28,205 nt of DNA from Caldilinea sp. CFX5. Lineage in GTDB: Bacteria > Chloroflexota > Anaerolineae > Caldilineales > Caldilineaceae. Under the pieces are notes generated by a model, which was not told the origin of the DNA, did not search any database, and saw nothing but the letters and a program-made list of their open reading frames with translations. The translations under genes were made by a program, and so were the position numbers. The DNA lies in NCBI GenBank assembly GCA_021405325.1, contig QWII01000146.1, positions 1 through 28,205 on the forward strand, in the 5' to 3' direction. How positions within the stretch are numbered: the first letter of the stretch is position 1; every line of letters begins with the position of its first letter. Below, piece by piece: positions 21,981 through 28,205 of the stretch.

Positions 21981-22781
21981 ATGCAACGCAGAGACTTTAT
22001 CAAACTGGTGGGCGCGTCGGTAGCCGGCGGCGCAACGCTTTATGACTGGGCCGCGAGTCAAGCCGCCCAGGAGGCGCCGGGGCAGCGCGTCTATCAGGCT
22101 GCCGATCTAAGCGGCTGGGAAGTGGTGTTGGGTGATGGTCTCTACACCGCGCCCAATCAACCGCCGATTACACTGGACGACATCGCTACAACCCACTTGG
22201 GTGACCGTAGCGAGTTGCGCGCCAATCGGTGGCAGCGGGGCATCATGGCGCACAACATTACCTTTAAGCGCTTTATTGATACCAGCGCGCTCACCTACAC
22301 CCATCTGTGTGACTGTGCCTTTCGCCTGCCCTTTGTCCCCGCGACCAATAGCTGGCCCACCAATGCCCAGACCTTAGAAATTAGTCTGGCCATCTGGGAT
22401 GGCGGCGCCACCCGACTCGATTATATCATGGCGCTCCAGTGGGTTTTGAACCCCTGGCTTAGCAGCTTTGGCGCCATCCGCTGTTGGACCAATCACAACG
22501 GGGGCGCCTGGCAACGGGTTGGCTACCTGGCGCCTGACACCAATTGGCACACGGCCAGCCTGGTCTTTACTTACCAACAGCAAAGCACCGCCATGTTGAT
22601 TGACGGTCAATCCTATCTCAGCGCCTTTGCCGGCACCGCCAAACCCGCCACGTGGGGGACGGAAACGGCCGCTCGTTTGTGTGCCGAGATTATCAGTATC
22701 TATCCCGGCGCCAATAGCACCGCGCCCTTCCACATGGCTGAATTCAGGAATTGGCGCTGGGTTTGGCTCCCGAATGTATAA
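21981..22781 (+). CDS. Tat-exported protein of unknown function
   Basis: This 266-aa protein opens with a clear twin-arginine signal (MQRRDFIKLVGASVAGG, RR at 3-4; cleavage probably after AASQA). The mature part is rich in Trp, Tyr, Thr and Asn and looks all-beta: DLSGWEVVLGDGLYTAPNQP, FRLPFVPATNSWPTNAQTLE, then WVLNPWLSSFGAIRCWTN and DTNWHTASLVFTYQQQSTAM. It resembles a concanavalin/LamG-like jelly roll, but no family is recognised and no catalytic pair is evident. The ATG at 21981 is chosen because GGAAAGGA lies about six bases upstream; the ATG at 21975 touches that site. The gene follows the tnpB element and precedes a small unknown gene by about 24 bp. Confidence 0.75.
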   Translation: MQRRDFIKLVGASVAGGATLYDWAASQAAQEAPGQRVYQAADLSGWEVVLGDGLYTAPNQPPITLDDIATTHLGDRSELRANRWQRGIMAHNITFKRFIDTSALTYTHLCDCAFRLPFVPATNSWPTNAQTLEISLAIWDGGATRLDYIMALQWVLNPWLSSFGAIRCWTNHNGGAWQRVGYLAPDTNWHTASLVFTYQQQSTAMLIDGQSYLSAFAGTAKPATWGTETAARLCAEIISIYPGANSTAPFHMAEFRNWRWVWLPNV

Positions 22782-22805
22782 ACGTGTTGCAACAAGGAGC
22801 GGCTG

Positions 22806-23144
22806 ATGAATGAACGTGCCAAACGGCGTCTTCCCGCCGAGGCTTTGACCAACGAAGCAGCGATTGACAATCTCTTCCAGGCTCTCATGGACTTTCCCGG
22901 CTGGAATGAGGCCCGCTTGGATGAGTGGATCGATATGGTGGCCCTAGGCGAAGCCGCCACGCCGGCCGCTCCCCATTTCCGCACCCTCGATCTAGAGGAA
23001 TTTACACTTGAACTCACGAGCGCTGACCGCCTACTGACCCGTCCCCCTTTGCTGGCGCATCTATTGCGACGGGTCGCCAAAATCAACCAACGCTGCCAGG
23101 AACGGCTAGGCCGACCAATCTTGTCGGTGATTTTAAGCAATTAA
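22806..23144 (+). CDS. Hypothetical protein, 112 aa
   Basis: This small helical cytoplasmic protein reads MNERAKRRLPAEALTNEAAI at the start, then LFQALMDFPGWNEARLDEWIDMVAL and a basic C-terminal helix (LLRRVAKINQRCQERLG). There is no signal peptide, membrane helix or known motif. An AAGGAG ribosome site lies seven bases before the ATG, and 24 bp separate it from the Tat-exported protein gene, so the two may be co-transcribed. It ends against the hairpin at 23148-23193. Confidence 0.7.
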   Translation: MNERAKRRLPAEALTNEAAIDNLFQALMDFPGWNEARLDEWIDMVALGEAATPAAPHFRTLDLEEFTLELTSADRLLTRPPLLAHLLRRVAKINQRCQERLGRPILSVILSN

Positions 23145-23147
23145 TCT

Positions 23148-23193
23148 ATTCTGCCGTAGGGGCGTACCCTTGCGGTCGCCCCTACGGCAGAAT
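23148..23193. terminator. Two-way terminator-like hairpin
   Basis: Arms 23148-23164 and 23177-23193 are perfect 17-bp reverse complements (ATTCTGCCGTAGGGGCG) with a 12-base loop. It fills the 53-bp gap between the convergent hypothetical gene and the E2 gene, so it may end both transcripts. No long T-run follows. Confidence 0.6.
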
Positions 23194-23197
23194 CCGG

Positions 23198-24607
23198 TTA
23201 GCCGGCCAGCCACAGCACCGGCGTCGCGATCAACTGGCGCACCAGGTCGAGGAAACGGGCGGCCGGTGCGCCATCGACAATGCGATGGTCAAAGGTGAGG
23301 CTGAGGGCGACCATATCGCGGGCTTTGATCTTTTCACCGACAACAGCCGGTTTCTTCACGATTCGCCCGATGCCCAAAATGGCGCACTGGGGCGGGTTGA
23401 TGATCGGGGTGAAGGCGTCGATGTTGTACACGCCCAGGTTGGTGATGGTAAAGGTGCCGTCTTGTAACTCGGCGGCGCTCAGTTTGCGGGCCAGCGCCTT
23501 TTCGATCAACGCCTTGCTTTGGGCGGTGATCTCGCGCAGGCTCTGGCTGTGGACATTGCGCACCACCGGCACCAGCAACCCTTCCGGCGTATCGACCGCA
23601 ATGCCGATGTGAACGGCCTTGTTCAGCACAATCTCATCACCCTGCCAACGGGCGTTGAGCAGCGGATGCTCCTGTAACGCCACCGCCGTCAACTTGGCAA
23701 AGAGATCGTTGTAGGACGGCACAGCATAGCCACGCGGGGCAAAGGCCGCTTTGAGTTCTTCGCGTAGTTTTACAAGCCCAGTAGCATCGACTTCCGTTGT
23801 CAAGGTGACAGACGCCGTGGTCTGTGCGCTTTCGACCATCCGTTGCGCAATCAACCGGCGAATGTTGGTGATAGGCATCGTCTCAACTGCTGTGGGCGTA
23901 GCCGGTGTAGTTGGCGCCGGAGCGCGGGCAGCAATCGCCGCTTCCACATCGGCGCGATCAATGCGCACCCCTGGCTTTTGTGCGGCCAGTTCCGCCAGAT
24001 CGATACCGGCTTCCTGCGCCATACGCACTGCAATGGGGGTAGCGCGCACCTTCTCTTCGGGTTCGGCTGCCGGTTGTGCAGCGGCCTTCGTGGCCGCCAA
24101 CGCTGCTGCCGCCCGAATATCACGCTCGATAATGCGACCGGTGCTGCCGCTGCCGGTCAACCCGTGCCAGTCAACGCCTAGTTCGGTGGCGACGCGCCGG
24201 GCGCGGGGACTGATGGCAATTTTGTGATTCGTGATTCGTGATACGTGATACGTGATACGTGTTGCGTGTTGCGTGTTATCAGCGGCGCCACTCGTAACTC
24301 GTAATTCATAACTCGTAACTTTGGTTGTTTCTGCGGATTGCCCCTCAAAAGGCGCTGCTTCGCCAGGGCGGACGGTATAGGCCAGGATCGTGCCGACGGT
24401 GATCAGGTCGCCCGGCTTGGCGGCATTCGGCGGGATGCGCAGGATGCCGCTGTCAAACGCTTCGATCTCCTGGGTGGCTTTGTCCCCTTCGATGGTGAAG
24501 AGAAAGTCGCCGGCCTGGATTGCCTCGCCGTCTTTTTTGAGCCATTCGCCAAAGATGCCTTCTTCCATTGTCCAGCCGAGACGGGGCATACGGATTTCTG
24601 TTGCCAT
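23198..24607 (-). CDS. Dihydrolipoamide acyltransferase (E2) of a 2-oxoacid dehydrogenase complex
   Basis: E2 carries the acyl group on lipoyl-lysine and transfers it to CoA. The lipoyl domain (1-80) has Lys43 in EGDKATQEIEAF. A linker (about 81-130) follows, then a peripheral-subunit-binding domain (131-168; ISPRARRVATELGVDWHGL, GSTGRIIERDI), an Ala-rich spacer, and a second similar motif (190-227; TPIAVRMAQEAGIDLAELA). The catalytic domain (about 245-469) ends with the active-site motif DHRIVDGA (His441, Asp445). Residues 95-129 of the linker are encoded by short tandem repeats of intergenic type (24221-24325). The gene starts 5 bp after E1beta and is the last in the operon. The substrate could be pyruvate, acetoin or a branched-chain oxoacid; the AcoABC-like order and subunit sizes fit acetoin or pyruvate best. 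Confidence 0.93.
   Translation of the reverse strand: MATEIRMPRLGWTMEEGIFGEWLKKDGEAIQAGDFLFTIEGDKATQEIEAFDSGILRIPPNAAKPGDLITVGTILAYTVRPGEAAPFEGQSAETTKVTSYELRVTSGAADNTQHATRITYHVSRITNHKIAISPRARRVATELGVDWHGLTGSGSTGRIIERDIRAAAALAATKAAAQPAAEPEEKVRATPIAVRMAQEAGIDLAELAAQKPGVRIDRADVEAAIAARAPAPTTPATPTAVETMPITNIRRLIAQRMVESAQTTASVTLTTEVDATGLVKLREELKAAFAPRGYAVPSYNDLFAKLTAVALQEHPLLNARWQGDEIVLNKAVHIGIAVDTPEGLLVPVVRNVHSQSLREITAQSKALIEKALARKLSAAELQDGTFTITNLGVYNIDAFTPIINPPQCAILGIGRIVKKPAVVGEKIKARDMVALSLTFDHRIVDGAPAARFLDLVRQLIATPVLWLAG
24221..24325. repeat. Tandem repeats inside the E2 coding sequence
   Basis: On the plus strand, units such as GTGATTCGTGATACGTGATA and GTTGCGTGTTGCGTG are followed by CTCGTAACTCGTAATTCATA. 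They encode an atypical linker stretch (TSYELRVTSG, THHATR-like NTQHATRITYHVSRITNHK) in frame. Such ATACGTGAT-type tracts resemble the low-complexity spacer repeats elsewhere in the window. Confidence 0.8.
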
Positions 24608-24612
24608 AATGG

Positions 24613-25590
24613 TTACTCCGCTAAGAGAGAGCGAATGGTTTGCTCAATGCTATCGACCGTCGGCACAACCGCCCCTTCCAGCGTCGGGCTGTAGGGGACG
24701 GGGGTGTGGGCGCCGTTGATCCGCTTGATGGGGGCGTCCAGGTCGTCAAAGGCTTGATCGACTACCTGCGCGGCAATTTCCGCGCCGACGCCACAGGGCT
24801 GGAAGTTCTCATCGACAATCAGCAGGCGCCCGGTCTTATGCACGGAAGTCAAAATCGTCCCAATGTCGAGCGGGGCCAGGGTGCGCGGATCGATCACCTC
24901 AATCGACGCGCCATCTTTGGCAATGCGTTCGCTGGCGGCGATGCTCTTGTCAACCATCGAACTGATGGCGACGACGGTGACGTCTTTGCCTTCGCGCGCA
25001 ATGCGCGCCTGGCCAAAGGGGATCTGGTAATCTGCGGTCGGCACCTGGCCTTTGTTGAAGATGATCGACTTGTGTTCCAGGAAGATCACCGGATCCTCAG
25101 CGCGCAAGGCTGTAGCAAAAAGCCCTTTGGCGTCGTAGGCGTTAGAAGGGGTGACAACGCGGAAGCCGGGAATGTGGACAAAGAAGGGATAATAGCTGCC
25201 CGAATGGTGGGTTGCGGCGGCGTGACCGATGCCCATACAGCCGCGCAACAGAATCGGCATTTTCAGCCGACCGCTGCTCATATACTGCATCTTGGAAACC
25301 TGGTTGACCAACTCGCCCATCGCATCCATGATAAAGTCAATAAACATAAAGTCAATGATGGGGCGGGTGCCGGTCATGGCCGCGCCGGTGGCGAGACCGA
25401 CAAAGCCGCGCTCGCAGATGGGTGTGTCACAGAGCCGTTCAGGGCCAAAGCGGTCATAGAGACCGACCGTGGTGGCAAAGTTGCCGCCCCGTTTGCCGAT
25501 GCCCTCGCCCATGATAAAGATGGTGGGGTCTTGCTCCATTGCCGTGGTCAGGGCTTCACGGGTGGCTTCCATAAAAGTGATTTCACGCAT
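24613..25590 (-). CDS. 2-oxoacid dehydrogenase E1 beta subunit
   Basis: This 325-aa transketolase-like beta subunit pairs with the upstream E1alpha to decarboxylate a 2-oxoacid with thiamine diphosphate. Recognisable are MREITFMEATREAL, IFIMGEGIG, CDTPICERGFVG, HHSGSYYPFFVHIPGF and VTPSNAYDAKGLF. The C-terminal domain has VTVVAISSMV and IEVIDPRTLAPLD, followed by LIVDENFQPCGVG, all standard for the family. The ATG at 25590 is preceded by GAGG and overlaps the last 8 bases of the E1alpha gene (ATGCGTGA), indicating translational coupling. The open frame upstream to 25656 is not part of the protein. Its neighbours are E1alpha and E2, a complete decarboxylating core apart from E3. Confidence 0.95.
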   Translation of the reverse strand: MREITFMEATREALTTAMEQDPTIFIMGEGIGKRGGNFATTVGLYDRFGPERLCDTPICERGFVGLATGAAMTGTRPIIDFMFIDFIMDAMGELVNQVSKMQYMSSGRLKMPILLRGCMGIGHAAATHHSGSYYPFFVHIPGFRVVTPSNAYDAKGLFATALRAEDPVIFLEHKSIIFNKGQVPTADYQIPFGQARIAREGKDVTVVAISSMVDKSIAASERIAKDGASIEVIDPRTLAPLDIGTILTSVHKTGRLLIVDENFQPCGVGAEIAAQVVDQAFDDLDAPIKRINGAHTPVPYSPTLEGAVVPTVDSIEQTIRSLLAE

Positions 25591-26575
25591 GAGCAACCTC
25601 GCTGTAGATATACTTGGTGGCGGTGGTGGGATCGGGCCAGGGGCTGGCCTTGGCAAATTCGGAGGCGTCTTCGATCAACGCTTGGGTGTCGGCTTCGATC
25701 TCTTCAAAGTCTTCCGCCGGCAGACCATTGTCCAGTAGCTTTTGCTTGTAGGTTTTGATCGGGTCGCGCGCCTTCCACGAATCGACCTCTTCTTGGGTGC
25801 GATAGCCGCCGTCGCGCATCCCTTCCGAGTGGGCGCGGGTGCGATAGGTTTTGCACTCGATCAAGGTTGGCCCCTCGCCGGCGCGGGCGCGGCGCACTGC
25901 TTCGCCGGCGACTTTGTACACTTCCAGCACATTATTGCCATCGACAATATGGCCGGGAATGTTATAAGCGACAGCCCGGTTGCCGACATCGGGGTTGCCA
26001 CCAGAGTAGGCAATCGGCACTTCGGTGGCGTAGAGGTTGTTTTCACAGACAAAGAGCACCGGCAGCTTCCAGATCGCCGCCATGTTCAGCCCTTCGTGGA
26101 AAGCGCCGTTGTTCGACGCCCCATCGCCAAAGAAGGCCACGCCGACATTGTCTTTTTTCAACAGCTTGAAGGAGTACCCGGCCCCCGTCGCCTGAAGAAT
26201 GCACGGACCGACAATGCCGCTCGTCCCCATCATACCGACTTCGGGGGCAAAGAGGTGCATACTACCGCCGCGGCCCTGAGAAATGCCGGTGGAGCGCCCA
26301 AGCAATTCGGCAATCAACGCCCGCGGATGCACTCCTTTGGCCAGGGCATGACCGTGACCGCGATGGGTGCTAAAGACGGCATCCTCCGGGCGTAGGTGGG
26401 CCGAGACCCCCACGGCGACGGCTTCTTCGCCCACATAGGTGTGGCAAGCGCCATGCACCAGACCCGCAGCGTGGTTGCGCGCTAGTTGCTCCTCGCACCA
26501 GCGGATGACGAGCATGTTGCGGTAGAGCGCCAACAACTGCTCTTTACTTAGATCGATTTGCGCGTTATCATTCAT
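25583..26575 (-). CDS. 2-oxoacid dehydrogenase E1 alpha subunit (pyruvate/acetoin type)
   Basis: This 330-aa subunit binds thiamine diphosphate: the motif starts at GDG (150-152) and ends at ENN (178-180), with FFGDGASNNGAFHEG and LFVCENNLYAT between. The conserved His loop STHRGHGHALAKG and GRGGSMHLF (about 103-109), and the phosphorylation-loop-like YRTRAHSEGMRDGGYR are present. Its size fits the heterotetrameric E1 of pyruvate or acetoin dehydrogenases, and the HRGHGH and GSMH wording resembles AcoA. The ATG at 26575 has GGAGACG about eight bases upstream; an in-frame ATG at 26611 falls inside the spacer hairpin and is rejected. It is the first gene of the E1alpha-E1beta-E2 operon. No E3 (lipoamide dehydrogenase) is in the window. 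Confidence 0.95.
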   Translation of the reverse strand: MNDNAQIDLSKEQLLALYRNMLVIRWCEEQLARNHAAGLVHGACHTYVGEEAVAVGVSAHLRPEDAVFSTHRGHGHALAKGVHPRALIAELLGRSTGISQGRGGSMHLFAPEVGMMGTSGIVGPCILQATGAGYSFKLLKKDNVGVAFFGDGASNNGAFHEGLNMAAIWKLPVLFVCENNLYATEVPIAYSGGNPDVGNRAVAYNIPGHIVDGNNVLEVYKVAGEAVRRARAGEGPTLIECKTYRTRAHSEGMRDGGYRTQEEVDSWKARDPIKTYKQKLLDNGLPAEDFEEIEADTQALIEDASEFAKASPWPDPTTATKYIYSEVAHA

Positions 26576-26606
26576 GTAGTTTTCGTCTCCGTACTTGATT
26601 TGTTTT

Positions 26607-26706
26607 ATCAAAGATTGCGCAGACTTCGTCGTGAGCGCTCAGTCGAACGATTACGCAGATTAAGAATTATAAGAAAATAATCTGCGTAATCTGCGCAATC
26701 TTTGAT
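26607..26706. repeat. Long hairpin with a 27-base insertion in one arm
   Basis: The right arm 26678-26706 (29 bp) matches the complement of the left arm exactly if the left arm is read as 26607-26623 plus 26651-26662. The 27 bases between (26624-26650, containing CGTGAGCGCTCAGTCG) are an insertion. The core is GATTGCGCAGATTACGCAG. It sits between the divergent E1alpha and dipeptidase genes, where promoters are expected. The loop contains TTATAATT, a possible -10 on either strand. Confidence 0.85.
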
Positions 26707-26731
26707 CAGTTTGGATGAAAAGGAGCTGCAA

Positions 26732-28066
26732 ATGCAACCCCAAAGTTGTGACACGATGGTCGCGCTGGGCAACAGCACGGTGAGTGGCCAGACGATCTTT
26801 GCCAAGAACAGTGATCGCCCGGCGGATGAATGTCAACCCCTGGTCCTGCGCGAGCGCCAACACCATGCCCCCGGCGCGTTGACGCCCTGTCAATTTGTAA
26901 CGATTCCCCAGGTCGCCACCACCTATCGCCATGTCGGGTCGCGACCCTATTGGTGTTGGGGCTATGAACACGGTTTTAATGAACATCAAGTCGCCATCGG
27001 CAATGAAGCCCTCCATTCCAAGCTACCGGAGGCGACCGAAGCCAAACTGGTCGGCATGGAAATCCTCCGCCTGGGCCTGGAACGCTCCCGCACTGCCGCC
27101 GAAGCGGTCGATGTGATGACCGGTCTCATCACCCGTTATGGTCAGGGCAAGTTTGCCAACAACGCCGGTGTGCGCACCTATGACAACGGCTACATCGTCG
27201 CCGACCCACGCGCCGCCTACATCATCGAAACCGCCGGTCACGACTGGGTGGTTAAGCCGGTGACCAACGCTATCGGCATCAGCAATGTCTATTCCGTCGA
27301 AACGGACTGGTTACGCCTTTCGCCCACAGCGGAACAGACTGCCGTTGATCAAGGTTGGTGGCAACCGGGGCGAGCGAATGGCGCCGGTCGGTTCAACTTT
27401 GCCGATGCCTACACCGCTGCCAGCCGCACCGAAGGCAGTGGGGCCATGCGCCGCGCCCGTTCCTGTGCTGTTCTCAGTCTGCACACCGGCGCTATCGACG
27501 CCCGCACCATAATGGCGATCCTCAGCGACCACTCGGACGGCCTGTCGCCGCAGGAGGATTGGCAGACGGCGGTGCGTTCCAGCATCGGCATCTGTCGCCA
27601 CCCGGAGGCCAGCGGCGAAGGGGGCTGCACCGCCGCCAGTCTCGTCGCCGAGCTTTGCGCCGATGGGTCACGCTTGCCGATCTACTGGTGTAGCCTCTAC
27701 TCGCCTTGTCTCAGCCTCTTTTTGCCCATCTTTATTGAGGGTGAGTTGCCCCAGGTACTAACTGTTGGTGACGGAACGCCTAGCACCAGTAGTCCTTGGT
27801 GGCTTTTCCACGGGTTGAATCGGCTGGTTTTGAATGGCCCACCGGATGCTGCCGAACAAGTGCGCAACGGCTGGCAACCCATCCAACAAGCGCTGTTTGA
27901 TAGCGCTTACGACATTGCCCGTGAAGCCAAACAGTTGATCGACGATGGGCGCATCACCGAAGCGATAAAACATCTGACGGATTACATGGCGACCAACGCT
28001 GCTCGGATGATCGATAAGGTGCAGACATTGCATACCGAATTGGCTGAACAACGGGTGTTGGCCTAA
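26732..28066 (+). CDS. C69-family dipeptidase, secernin-like
   Basis: This 444-aa Ntn-hydrolase family protein has Cys6 as the expected nucleophile in QSCDTMVALGNSTVSG, followed by the hallmark FAKNSDRPADECQPL. The N-terminal Met-Gln-Pro-Gln-Ser would be removed by self-cleavage to free the Cys amine. Other family-like blocks are GYEHGFNEHQVAIGNEAL, YGQGKFANN, AYIIETAGHDWVVKPV and ARSCAVLSLHTG. Members cleave dipeptides or, as secernins, have less defined roles. No signal peptide is seen, so it is probably cytoplasmic. The ATG at 26732 has AAGGAG eight bases upstream; a frame-compatible start at 26702 lies in the hairpin and is rejected. It is divergent from the dehydrogenase operon and is followed by a hairpin. 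Confidence 0.88.
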   Translation: MQPQSCDTMVALGNSTVSGQTIFAKNSDRPADECQPLVLRERQHHAPGALTPCQFVTIPQVATTYRHVGSRPYWCWGYEHGFNEHQVAIGNEALHSKLPEATEAKLVGMEILRLGLERSRTAAEAVDVMTGLITRYGQGKFANNAGVRTYDNGYIVADPRAAYIIETAGHDWVVKPVTNAIGISNVYSVETDWLRLSPTAEQTAVDQGWWQPGRANGAGRFNFADAYTAASRTEGSGAMRRARSCAVLSLHTGAIDARTIMAILSDHSDGLSPQEDWQTAVRSSIGICRHPEASGEGGCTAASLVAELCADGSRLPIYWCSLYSPCLSLFLPIFIEGELPQVLTVGDGTPSTSSPWWLFHGLNRLVLNGPPDAAEQVRNGWQPIQQALFDSAYDIAREAKQLIDDGRITEAIKHLTDYMATNAARMIDKVQTLHTELAEQRVLA

Positions 28067-28080
28067 GTTGCGGCACCCCA

Positions 28081-28154
28081 CCTTCTGGGAAGAGGTCGGC
28101 GGTTGTAGGTCGAAGTTAGATCTAGTGTTCAACCGCCGACCTCTTCCCAGAAGG
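28081..28154. terminator. Hairpin after the dipeptidase gene
   Basis: Arms 28081-28105 and 28130-28154 are perfect 25-bp reverse complements (core GGGAAGAGGTCGGCGG) around a 24-base loop, starting 14 bp after the stop codon. No T-run follows, so it may act as a stabiliser or a factor-dependent end. Nothing else is recognised up to 28205. Confidence 0.6.
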
Positions 28155-28205
28155 TTGCTGACTACACATGTGTTTGCTGAGTTATCTTTACTGCTACGAA
28201 TCATG

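Noticed and set aside
24640..25758. 372-aa open frame on the plus strand opposite E1beta
   Set aside because: It is antisense to a clear E1beta gene and His/Gly/Asp-rich in the way antisense frames of high-GC genes are.
26576..26731. tRNA or riboswitch in the divergent spacer
   Set aside because: The symmetry is that of a simple long hairpin with an insertion. No cloverleaf or known aptamer pattern was seen.

Overview
The window is a bacterial chromosome segment of fairly high GC, about 28 kb. It most resembles a Chloroflexota genome of the Caldilinea/Anaerolineae kind. That assignment is an inference from gene types (DUF2277, an R2lox remnant, an MprF-like protein, Tat-exported lipoproteins, MalF/MalG-type sugar permeases) and from the unusual density of inverted repeats between genes. 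No rRNA, tRNA, CRISPR array or prophage was seen.

Layout. 1-3567 (minus strand): a two-component pair (OmpR-type regulator, then HAMP histidine kinase), a Thr-rich lipoprotein, and a broken NEW3-domain exported protein. 3600-3882: an N-terminal remnant of an M20-type Zn hydrolase. 3998-5947 (plus): an unknown 166-aa protein and a DUF362 protein. 6234-9299 (plus): tatA, a start-less hydrophobic micro-ORF, and a large MprF-like lysyl-phosphatidylglycerol synthase/flippase. 9395-11775 (minus): a NarL/LuxR-type regulator and its sensor kinase. 12075-13839 (plus): an exported HtrA-type protease with PDZ and PepSY domains, and a small two-helix membrane protein. 13846-14470 (minus): DUF2277 and a 5'-truncated R2lox. 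14662-20049 (plus): a Gfo/Idh/MocA oxidoreductase, a PhyH-family oxygenase, a Tat-type lipoprotein sugar-binding protein and two ABC permeases. This looks like an uptake and catabolism locus for a sugar-like compound, with no ATPase in the window. 20046-20337: an internally deleted nucleotidyltransferase-like gene. 20570-21790: a solo TnpB element with intact nuclease residues. 21981-23144 (plus): a Tat-exported protein of unknown function and a small unknown protein. 23198-26575 (minus): a 2-oxoacid (acetoin or pyruvate) dehydrogenase operon, E1alpha-E1beta-E2. 26732-28066 (plus): a C69/secernin-like dipeptidase.

Three themes stand out. (1) Most intergenic spacers hold a long, perfect or near-perfect inverted repeat with arms of 17-30 bp, but the arm sequences mostly differ from site to site. 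Related repeat DNA also appears inside two genes: the C-terminal tail of the OmpR-type regulator and the E2 linker. (2) Four genes are decayed by truncation or internal deletion (NEW3 protein, Zn hydrolase, R2lox, nucleotidyltransferase). (3) The PhyH-family oxygenase has Gly where the iron-binding Asp of HxD is expected, a pattern otherwise known from Fe/2-oxoglutarate halogenases.

All assignments come from reading the sequence and recalled family patterns. No database search was run.
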